A stretch of 64,000 bases of DNA from an uncultured Paracoccaceae bacterium (GTDB taxonomy: Bacteria; Pseudomonadota; Alphaproteobacteria; Rhodobacterales; Rhodobacteraceae). The notes beneath the pieces are model-generated. The model was not told the origin of the DNA. It was given only the letters and a program-made list of their open reading frames with translations, and did no database searches. Location of the stretch: NCBI GenBank assembly GCA_934500835.1, contig CAKSTR010000010.1, positions 124,001-188,000 of the forward strand, in the 5' to 3' direction. The position numbers were made by a program, and so were the translations under genes. How positions within the stretch are numbered: position 1 is the first letter of the stretch; every line of letters begins with the position of its first letter. This document shows positions 7,912 to 16,333 of this stretch, in pieces.

Positions 7912-9438
7912 GTGCTGTGGTCACTGACGAAAGTCGTCCTGTTCCTTCTGGTGATCGCCTGCCTGGCCTTCCTGGGCAGCATGATCTCGGAAACCGGGCA
8001 GGCGGTGCGGATCAGCGCCGCCGGGCTGGAATTCACCCTTGGCCCCTTGCAGGCCGTCATTGCCGTGCTGGTGCTGTTCGCACTGGTCTGGGCCGCGCTG
8101 CGCCTGTTCGGCCTGCTGAGCGCGACGATTCACTTCCTGAACGGGGACGAAACCGCGATCAGCCGCTATTTCGACCGCAATCGCGAACGCAAGGGCTATG
8201 CCGCGATGTCCGAGGCGCTGGTGGCGCTGGCCTCGGGCGAGAATGCGGCGGCGATGCAGCGGGCCAAGGCGGCCGAACGGCTTCTGCGCAAGCCCGAGTT
8301 GACCACGCTCCTGGTGGCGCAGGCTGCCGAAGCCTCGGGCGATGGGCGGGCGGCGGTGAATGCCTACAAGTCGCTGCTGTCGAATGAACAGACCCGCTTT
8401 GCCGCGATGCGGGGCCTTCTGCGGCACAAGCTGGCCGAAGGCGACACCGACACCGCGCTGAAACTGGCACAGAAGGCGTTTGCGCTGAAGCCCCGGCATG
8501 GCGAGACCCAGGACATCCTTCTGAAACTGCAGGCCGACAGCAAGGACTGGAAAGGCGCGCGCGAGACGCTTGGGCAGAAGCTACGTTCGGGCGAGTTGCC
8601 GCGTTCGGTCTACCGGCGGCGGGATGCCTTGCTGGCGCTGCAGGAAGCCAAGGTCATCACCGATGAGGGCAGCAGCATCGAAGCACGCGAGGCTGCGATC
8701 GAGGCGAACAAGCTGTCGCCCGACCTGATTCCGGCGGCCGTGATCGCCGCGCATGCGTTGGTGGAAAAGGGCGACCGCAAGGGCGCGACGAGGGTGCTGA
8801 AAAAGGCCTGGGAGGTGATGCCGCATCCCGATCTGGCCGCCGCCTTTGCGGCAATCGAGCCCGAGGAAACCCCTGCCGACCGGCTGAAACGCTTCAAACC
8901 GCTGTTGCAGGCCCGTCCGCAGGACGAGGAAACCCGTCTGACCAAGGCCGAGCTTTTGCTGGCGGATGGAGATTTCACCGGCGCGCGCGATGCGCTGGGC
9001 ACCCTGGCCGAGGATCACCCGACGCAGCGCACTCTGGCGATTCTGGCCGCGGTCGAGCGTGGGACCGGCGCCGAGGACGGCACCGTGCGGCGTATTCTGG
9101 CCAAGGCGGTGGCAGCTTCGCGCGGCCCGCAATGGTGCTGCGACAAATGTCAGGCGGTGCAAGAGGACTGGGCGCCGATCTGCCCCGATTGCGGCGGATT
9201 CGATACGCTCAGCTGGCGCGAGCCACTGCATGAGGGCCGCAAGCCCGCCGGCATTCTGGCTCGCCTGGCGCCTTTCCTGTTCGGTCAGGAAAGACCGCGG
9301 CTGATCGAGGCCGAAGAGATCGAGGATGAACCGTCGCCGGTTCCGCCAACCCCCGAGCCCGAGTCGGAGCCGGCGGGAGAGGTCATCGATGTGACGCCCG
9401 GCCTCTCTCCGGACGAAATCCTGCGCCGGGCCAACTAG
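7912..9438 (+). CDS. hemY: HemY-like heme-biosynthesis-associated membrane TPR protein
   Basis: A 508-residue protein with two N-terminal transmembrane helices (about residues 3-25 and 40-62), the HemY_N domain ending around YFDRNRERKGY (about 83-93), then tetratricopeptide-like helical repeats through about residue 390. Near the C-terminus CDKC and CPDC (about residues 407-425) form a zinc-ribbon-like pair, followed by an acidic, Pro-rich tail. The start is GTG at 7912, four bases after the Mic60-like stop codon. The protein is tied to late heme synthesis by context; its biochemical role is unclear. It is not the protoporphyrinogen oxidase also called HemY in Gram-positives. Confidence 0.87.
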   Translation: MLWSLTKVVLFLLVIACLAFLGSMISETGQAVRISAAGLEFTLGPLQAVIAVLVLFALVWAALRLFGLLSATIHFLNGDETAISRYFDRNRERKGYAAMSEALVALASGENAAAMQRAKAAERLLRKPELTTLLVAQAAEASGDGRAAVNAYKSLLSNEQTRFAAMRGLLRHKLAEGDTDTALKLAQKAFALKPRHGETQDILLKLQADSKDWKGARETLGQKLRSGELPRSVYRRRDALLALQEAKVITDEGSSIEAREAAIEANKLSPDLIPAAVIAAHALVEKGDRKGATRVLKKAWEVMPHPDLAAAFAAIEPEETPADRLKRFKPLLQARPQDEETRLTKAELLLADGDFTGARDALGTLAEDHPTQRTLAILAAVERGTGAEDGTVRRILAKAVAASRGPQWCCDKCQAVQEDWAPICPDCGGFDTLSWREPLHEGRKPAGILARLAPFLFGQERPRLIEAEEIEDEPSPVPPTPEPESEPAGEVIDVTPGLSPDEILRRAN

Positions 9439-9893
9439 GGCGGCGGGACAGAGGCTGTGCCGGTCACAAGCGATCAAAAACCTATCCGTTCGGGTAGGTA
9501 CTGTTTTGCTGCACCGGCGCAGACCTGCCTGAACGGGTGGTAAAAGGCCCATACCTTCAGAAACCCGAAAGCAGGAGATCCGCAGGTTGCGCCCCTGCGG
9601 GGATGGTCATCTTCTTGCGACACCCCCGCCGTAAAGGGCGCGCCCATCCGCAGTGGTGATCCCGGAAGCACGGTCAGTCCGATGCCCGGCTGCGGGGCTT
9701 CGGTGCCATGCAGGTGAGGGTGCCAGTATTGGCCTTGCCGATCGCCTTGAGGGAGGCGTCCGGCGACGGGGCAGACAGGACTGCCGGGAAGGGAGGACGG
9801 AATGAACATCCGGGGCCATCATGTGCAGGCATCGTTCGGCCGCTGCCGTGCGACCGCCCGCACCACATCAGCGCGCGGCGCAGGCCGTCAGCC
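9439..9893. other. Long intergenic region upstream of ppc, hairpins but no gene
   Basis: 455 bases between hemY and ppc without a credible gene. It contains the hairpin at 9481-9498 (probable hemY-operon terminator), a perfect seven-base stem CCGCAGG (9580-9586) / CCTGCGG (9594-9600) with a seven-base loop, and GGAGG-like motifs near 9795. An in-frame extension of ppc to ATG 9708 exists, but the added 62 residues have no resemblance to PEP carboxylase. No known riboswitch consensus was recognised. Confidence 0.55.
9481..9498 (+). terminator. Putative terminator of the hemD-hemY operon
   Basis: CCTATCC-GTTC-GGGTAGG forms a seven-base stem (one G-T pair) with a four-base loop, preceded by AAAAA and followed after TACTG by TTTT. 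It lies 43 bases after the hemY stop codon. The T-run is displaced from the stem, so this is only a fair candidate. Confidence 0.45.
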
Positions 9894-12557
9894 ATGAACC
9901 GCCTTGCGCAGCAGGCCGAAGCGGCAGCCCTGCAGATTGACGAGGAAACCCTGGCCCTGCGCGCCGAGATGCGGGATCTGTGGCGACGGGTTATCGCGCG
10001 GCGGGCTCCGCAGGCGCTGGCGCTGGTCGAGGATCCGGCGGCCGCCTTGCCGGTGGGCGATGCCGCCACCGCCTGCCTGCAGGCGATGTCGATCTGGTTC
10101 CAGCTGACCCGCATCATCGACGAGAATACCGCCGCCCGCAGCCGCCGCGCCACCGAGACAGCCGAAGGCCCCGCCGCGGTCGAGGGAAGCTTCGCCCGCG
10201 CCATCGCCGATCTGGACCCGGCCCTGACCGCCAGGGATTTCACCGAACTGACCGAACGCCTTTCGGTCGGCCCCACCATCACCGCCCACCCGACCGAGGC
10301 CAAGCGCGTCACGGTGCAGGAAATCAATCGTCGGATCTACCGGTTGCTGGTCTCGCTTGAGACGCAGCGCTGGACCCCGCGCGAACGCGACGACATCCTG
10401 TCCGACGTCGAAAGCGAGATCGACCTGCTGTGGATGACGGGCGAGCTGCGCATCGAACGCCCCAGCCTGCGCGACGAGATCGAATGGGGCCTGCAATTCT
10501 TCCGGGACGCGGTGTTCGACGCCGCCCCGCAACTGTTCGACCGCTTCATCGCCGCCAGCAAGGCGCGCTTTGGCGAGGACGTCGGAATCACGCCCTGCCT
10601 GAAGTTCCATTCCTGGATCGGCGGTGACCGCGACGGCAATCCCAACGTCACCGCAGCGGTGACGCAGGACGCGCTGGAGCGTGCCCGCCGCGCCATTCTA
10701 GAACGCTACATCGACGGCATCGGCAAGGCCGCCGCGGGGCTGAGCATCACCTCGCGTATCGTGCCGGTGCCTCCGGCCCAGGCAGAGCGTATCCTCGCCA
10801 TCATCGCGCAAAGCCCGCGCGCGGCTGCCCTGTCCGCCCGCAACCCCGGAGAACTGTTCCGTCAGGCCCTGACGGCGATGACCGACCGGCTGCGCCCGAT
10901 GATCGACCGTCAGCCCGGCGGCTATCCCTCGGTCGGGCATTTCATCGCCGATCTGAAGGCGCTGGAGGCTGGCCTGCACGCGATCAATGCGCAACGTCTG
11001 GCAGCGCGCCACCTGACGCCGCTGCGCTGGCAGGCCGAGACCTTCGGTTTCCGCACCTCGACGCTGGATGTCCGGCAGAACTCCACCGTTGTCACGGCGG
11101 TGCTGGCCTCGGTCTGGGGCCTTGACGGCCCGGCGCCCGAGCCGGGCTCGGCGGACTGGTCGCGCAAGCTGCGGGAAGACCTGGGCCGCGCCGATCTTGC
11201 CGATGTCGACCGCGACCGGCTCGACCCGCAGGCGCAGGAACTGCTGGACCTGCTGTCGGTCATGCACCGGGCCCGGATGTCCGACGACCCCGACGCCATC
11301 GGCCCCTTCATCCTGTCGATGACCCGATCGGCCGACGATCTTCTGGCGCTGTTCCTTCTGGCCCGCCATGCCGGATTCGGCGCCGAGAAACTGGATCTGC
11401 AGGTGGTGCCGCTGTTCGAGACCATTGACGACCTGCGCCATGCTCCGGCCGTCTATGACGACCTGCTGAAAGTGCCGCTGGCGCAGCGCAGCCTGCGGTC
11501 GCGCGATGCCACGGTCGAAATCATGCTGGGCTATTCGGACAGCAACAAGGACGGCGGCTTCCTGTGCTCGACCTGGGAGCTGGACAAGGCGCAGCGCCGC
11601 CTGACCCAGTCGCTGAAGCAGCACGGGCTGCGGCCGGTGTTCTTCCATGGCCGCGGCGGTTCGGTCAGTCGGGGCGGTGCGCCGACCGGGCGCGCCATCG
11701 CCGCCCAGCCGGTTGGCACGGTGGCCGGCAGGCTGCGGCTGACCGAACAGGGGGAGGTGGTCTCCTCGCGCTATGCGAACCGCGGCACGGCGGTGGCGCA
11801 GCTGGAACTCTTGGCCTCGTCGGTGCTGTCGCATCTGCCGGTGCGGGTCCAGCCCGCCGCCGACCCCGAACATATCGACGCGCTGGAGGCGCTCTCCGGC
11901 CTGTCGCAGACCGCCTATGTCGGGCTTCTGGCGATGCCCGGGTTCATCGACTATTTCCAGCAGGCCAGCCCGGTCGAGGAATTGGCGATGCTGAAGATCG
12001 GCTCACGCCCGGCGCGCCGCTTCGGGGCCAAATCGCTGGCCGATCTGCGGGCGATCCCCTGGGTCTTCGCCTGGTCGCAGAATCGCCACATGATCACCGG
12101 CTGGTTCGGCTTCGGCTCGGCCGTCGCGGCCTTCCGTCAGGTGCGGGGGGGCGATGGCGACCGGCTTCTGGCGGCGATGTTCGCCCGGCACCGGCTGTTC
12201 CGGCTGATGGTCGACGAGGTCGAGAAGTCCCTGATGCTGGTCGATATGGAGATCGCCGCAGCCTATGCCGGGCTGGTGGCGGATCCGGCCGTCCGCGACT
12301 CGGTCCTGGGCAGAATCCGGGCCGAACATGCCCTGGCGCTGACGGCGCTGCGTGACCTGACCGCAGAGCCGCATCCCGGCGCGCGCTTCCCCCTGATGCA
12401 GGAACGCTGCCGCACCTTGCGGCCGCAGCTTGACCGGATCAACCGGCTGCAGATCGCCCTTCTGCACCGGGCCCGCACCGAACCCGGCGCACAGACGACC
12501 GTGCCGCTGATGCAAACGATGAACACCATCGCCACCGGCCTTGGCTGGACCGGCTGA
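9894..12557 (+). CDS. ppc: Phosphoenolpyruvate carboxylase
   Basis: Ppc adds bicarbonate to phosphoenolpyruvate to form oxaloacetate, refilling the TCA cycle. The 887-residue protein has the family length and all landmark motifs: GPTITAHPTEAKR with the catalytic His (about residue 129), GYSDSNKDGGF with the catalytic Lys (about residue 547) and FFHGRGGSVSRGGAPTG with the catalytic Arg and the bicarbonate loop (about 583-600). The C-terminus ends WTG where many homologues end NTG. The ATG at 9894 begins the conserved N-terminus. glyA follows after 18 bases, so the two are probably co-transcribed. Confidence 0.95.
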   Translation: MNRLAQQAEAAALQIDEETLALRAEMRDLWRRVIARRAPQALALVEDPAAALPVGDAATACLQAMSIWFQLTRIIDENTAARSRRATETAEGPAAVEGSFARAIADLDPALTARDFTELTERLSVGPTITAHPTEAKRVTVQEINRRIYRLLVSLETQRWTPRERDDILSDVESEIDLLWMTGELRIERPSLRDEIEWGLQFFRDAVFDAAPQLFDRFIAASKARFGEDVGITPCLKFHSWIGGDRDGNPNVTAAVTQDALERARRAILERYIDGIGKAAAGLSITSRIVPVPPAQAERILAIIAQSPRAAALSARNPGELFRQALTAMTDRLRPMIDRQPGGYPSVGHFIADLKALEAGLHAINAQRLAARHLTPLRWQAETFGFRTSTLDVRQNSTVVTAVLASVWGLDGPAPEPGSADWSRKLREDLGRADLADVDRDRLDPQAQELLDLLSVMHRARMSDDPDAIGPFILSMTRSADDLLALFLLARHAGFGAEKLDLQVVPLFETIDDLRHAPAVYDDLLKVPLAQRSLRSRDATVEIMLGYSDSNKDGGFLCSTWELDKAQRRLTQSLKQHGLRPVFFHGRGGSVSRGGAPTGRAIAAQPVGTVAGRLRLTEQGEVVSSRYANRGTAVAQLELLASSVLSHLPVRVQPAADPEHIDALEALSGLSQTAYVGLLAMPGFIDYFQQASPVEELAMLKIGSRPARRFGAKSLADLRAIPWVFAWSQNRHMITGWFGFGSAVAAFRQVRGGDGDRLLAAMFARHRLFRLMVDEVEKSLMLVDMEIAAAYAGLVADPAVRDSVLGRIRAEHALALTALRDLTAEPHPGARFPLMQERCRTLRPQLDRINRLQIALLHRARTEPGAQTTVPLMQTMNTIATGLGWTG

Positions 12558-12575
12558 CCGAAAGGACCCCTGCTG

Positions 12576-13865
<1,290 letters not shown>

Positions 13866-13913
13866 CGATACGCCGATCCGATTGCCCGGAACACGCCGCG
13901 TAGCCGTTCGGCG

Positions 13914-13928
13914 TTAACGATCACTTAG
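13914..13928 (+). promoter_or_regulatory. CtrA-like binding site upstream of the fliL operon
   Basis: TTAA (13914-13917), seven bases, then TTAG (13925-13928) matches the alphaproteobacterial CtrA box TTAA-N7-TTAA at seven of eight positions. It lies 44 bases before the favoured fliL start, in the 106-base gap after glyA. CtrA is the known master regulator of the native flagellar cluster of Rhodobacterales. The match is by eye; a second copy was not found in the flgB-fliI gap. Confidence 0.5.
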
Positions 13929-13971
13929 TGACCGCGACCTATCCTTGTCCCGCAAGATGATGGAGGTCGCC

Positions 13972-14457
13972 TTGGCCGGGGCAGAAGCACCGCAGGATGC
14001 GGAACGGAAAAGCAGGGCGTCGAAGCTGCCCCTGATCATTGGCCTTGTGCTGGCCCTGATCGGGGCGGCCGGCGGCTTCTATGTTACCTGGTCAGGGGCG
14101 CTGTTCGGCAACGCCGGCTTCTTCCATGAGGCCGAGAAGATTGCGGCACCCCTGCCTGACATCGCCTTTCTTCCGGTTGACCCGGTGGTGATCTCGCTGG
14201 GGCCGGGGGCCACCGCCCGGCACCTGAAATTCACCGCCCAGCTTGAGGTGGCGAAGTCCTATTCCGAGGAGGTGGCACTGCTGATGCCCCGCATCCTGGA
14301 CGTGCTGAACAGCTATCTGCGTGCCGTGGCAATCACCGACCTTGAAGATCCATCGGCCATGACACGGTTGCGGGCGCAGATGCTGCGCCGTGTTCAGATC
14401 GTCACGGGTGAAGGCCGGGTGCGGGATCTTCTCGTGACCGAATTCCTGCTGAACTAG
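13972..14457 (+). CDS. fliL: Flagellar basal body-associated protein FliL (first copy)
   Basis: FliL is a single-pass inner-membrane protein that rings the stator and supports torque or stator assembly. This one has a short basic cytoplasmic start, one transmembrane helix (LPLIIGLVLALIGAAGGFY) and a periplasmic domain with VDPVVISLGPGATARHLKFTAQLEV and a C-terminal VRDLLVTEFLLN, the family pattern. The start is probably TTG at 13972, five bases after GGAGG (13962-13966); TTG 13945 and ATG 13957 are in-frame alternatives. It leads an operon running to flhB and beyond. A second FliL-family gene lies at 23600-24064. Confidence 0.85.
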   Translation: MAGAEAPQDAERKSRASKLPLIIGLVLALIGAAGGFYVTWSGALFGNAGFFHEAEKIAAPLPDIAFLPVDPVVISLGPGATARHLKFTAQLEVAKSYSEEVALLMPRILDVLNSYLRAVAITDLEDPSAMTRLRAQMLRRVQIVTGEGRVRDLLVTEFLLN

Positions 14458-14466
14458 GGGGCTTGC

Positions 14467-14850
14467 GTGGATCTGATTGCCGACATGCTGATGACGGCCG
14501 CCACCCTGGGGGCCGCGGTCTACTGCTTTGTCCTGTCGTCCCGGCTGCGCCGGTTCACCACGCTCGAATCGGGTATGGGTGGCGCCATCGCCGTATTGTC
14601 GGCCCAGGTCGATGACATGACCCGCGTGCTTGACAAGGCCCGCGGCTTTGCCGGTGCCTCGGAGAAACGGCTTGAGGAGTTGACGGCGCGGGCCGAGGCT
14701 TTGGCCCGCCGGCTGGAACTGCTGATGGCCTCGCTGCATGACCTGCCCGATCCCGCCGATCCCCGGGCAGAGCGCGACACCAGGGAAGAAGCCCGTCGCC
14801 CGCGGTTTGTCCGCCGGCGGGCGGTCCGCGATCTGGAGGATGTCGGATGA
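14467..14850 (+). CDS. Flagellar-cluster protein with N-terminal membrane helix (DUF6468-like)
   Basis: A 127-residue protein: one transmembrane helix at the start (LIADMLMTAATLGAAVYCFVL), then a coiled coil (about 35-90, SAQVDDMTRVLDKARG and EELTARAEALARRLELL) and a basic tail. It resembles DUF6468 proteins of alphaproteobacterial flagellar clusters, but I am not certain of the family. Start GTG at 14467, nine bases after fliL; its stop codon overlaps the MotE start (ATGA). The position between fliL and motE/motA suggests a role at the motor or stator. Confidence 0.7.
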   Translation: MDLIADMLMTAATLGAAVYCFVLSSRLRRFTTLESGMGGAIAVLSAQVDDMTRVLDKARGFAGASEKRLEELTARAEALARRLELLMASLHDLPDPADPRAERDTREEARRPRFVRRRAVRDLEDVG

Positions 14851-15401
14851 AAAGGCGCCGGGGCCGCGGCGCCCTTGTCATCCTTGCGTTCTTGTTCGCC
14901 GGGTCGGGCGCATTGCGCATCGGCGGCGAAGTCGGCAAGGCCCTGGCGGAAAACGGTGGCGCGGTAGAGGTTGCCGCCCCGCAAGATTGCCCGTTGCCCC
15001 CCGCCGCCCTTGCGGCCTCGCTGTCCGAAAGGGAAGGCAGGCTCTCCGTGCAGGAGGCCGCGATTTCGGACCGCGAGTCGGCACTTGCCCTGGCAGATCA
15101 GGCCATCACCCTCCGTCTGGCCGAGTTGAAGGCCGCCGAGGAGGAGTTGCGCAAGACACTCGCCCTGGCCGACGGTGCAGCCGAGGCGGATATATCGCGG
15201 CTTGTGGCGGTCTACGAAACGATGAAGCCGAAAGATGCCGCCCGTCTCTTCGATGCGATGGAGGCAGATTTCGCCGCGGGCTTTCTGGGACGGATGCGGC
15301 CGGATGCGGCGGCGGCCGTTCTGGCGGGGATGCAGGCCGAAAAGGCCTATGCCGTCAGCGCCATCCTTGCGGGCCGCAATGCGTCAGCGCCCAAGGACTG
15401 A
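14847..15401 (+). CDS. motE: MotE-like motility chaperone
   Basis: MotE is a periplasmic chaperone needed for the stator or periplasmic motor parts in alphaproteobacteria. This 184-residue protein has a basic start and signal/anchor helix (GALVILAFLFAGSGAL), a long charged coiled coil (about 55-115) and a C-terminal MgtE-N-like block: YETMKPKDAARLFDAME then FLGRMRPDAAAAVLAGM, the signature of the family. It overlaps the preceding gene by four bases and is followed by motA, which supports the assignment. Confidence 0.78.
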   Translation: MKRRRGRGALVILAFLFAGSGALRIGGEVGKALAENGGAVEVAAPQDCPLPPAALAASLSEREGRLSVQEAAISDRESALALADQAITLRLAELKAAEEELRKTLALADGAAEADISRLVAVYETMKPKDAARLFDAMEADFAAGFLGRMRPDAAAAVLAGMQAEKAYAVSAILAGRNASAPKD

Positions 15402-15463
15402 CTTTCGGAACTTCTTAACCCGGGGCGGCCACACTGCACCCGCACACGCAGGGACGGGACAAG

Positions 15464-16333
15464 ATGTTCGGCATGGTCGGGATCGCGGTGATTCTTCTGA
15501 TGGTCTTCGGCGGTTTCGCCCTTACGGGTGGAAACCTTGGCCCGATCATCGCCGCCCTGCCGTTCGAAATGATCATCATCGGCGGTGCCGCAGTCGGCGC
15601 TTTCCTGATCTCGAATGACCTGCCGTCGATCAAGCATACGGTCAAGGATCTGGGCAAGGTCTTCAAGGGAACGATGTGGAAGCCGGCCGACTACAAGGAT
15701 CTTCTCTGCCTGCTGTTCGAACTGGTCCGCCTGGCCAAGGCCAACCCCGTCGGGCTGGAGGAACATGTCGAAAACCCGCAGGGTTCGGTGATCTTCGGGC
15801 GCTATCCGCGCATCCAGAACGAACATGACGCCGTCGATCTGATCTGTGACACGCTCCGCGCCGCTTCGATGAACTACGACGACCCGCACCAGGTTGAAGA
15901 CGTGTTGGACAAGCGGATGGAGGCGCAGCTCAACCGCGCCATGCACTCCAGCCACGCGCTGCAGACCATGGCGGACGGCCTGCCTGCCCTTGGCATCGTC
16001 GCCGCCGTCCTTGGCGTCATCAAGACCATGGGATCGATCGACCAGCCGCCCGAGGTGTTGGGCCATATGATCGGCTCGGCGCTTGTCGGGACGTTTTTGG
16101 GCGTGTTTCTGGCCTATGGCCTGATGGGCCCCTTCGCCGCCCGCGTGAAGCAGGTCGTGGGAGAGGACGCCCATTTCTACCAGCTTATCCGCGAGGTTCT
16201 GGTCGCCAACCTTCACCGTCATCCCGCCAACATCTGCATCGAGGTCGGGCGCCAGAATACCCCCCACCACGTTCGCCCCGGTTTCGGCGATCTTGAAGAC
16301 TCGCTGCGCCTCCTGAAGCAGGATGCCGCTTGA
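15464..16333 (+). CDS. motA: Flagellar motor stator protein MotA
   Basis: MotA forms the proton-driven stator ring with MotB. The 289-residue protein has four membrane helices (about 5-25, 30-50, 170-190, 200-225), a large cytoplasmic loop between helices 2 and 3, and the conserved DGLPALGIVAAVLGVIKTMG and GTFLGVFLAYGLMGPFA helices. The stop codon overlaps the next start (TGATG). The usual partner motB does not follow; an unrelated secreted protein takes its place, so motB must lie elsewhere in the genome. Confidence 0.95.
   Translation: MFGMVGIAVILLMVFGGFALTGGNLGPIIAALPFEMIIIGGAAVGAFLISNDLPSIKHTVKDLGKVFKGTMWKPADYKDLLCLLFELVRLAKANPVGLEEHVENPQGSVIFGRYPRIQNEHDAVDLICDTLRAASMNYDDPHQVEDVLDKRMEAQLNRAMHSSHALQTMADGLPALGIVAAVLGVIKTMGSIDQPPEVLGHMIGSALVGTFLGVFLAYGLMGPFAARVKQVVGEDAHFYQLIREVLVANLHRHPANICIEVGRQNTPHHVRPGFGDLEDSLRLLKQDAA

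Noticed and set aside
9708..9893. N-terminal extension of Ppc to ATG 9708
   Set aside because: The 62 extra residues are unrelated to PEP carboxylase, while ATG 9894 begins the conserved N-terminus and gives the normal length.
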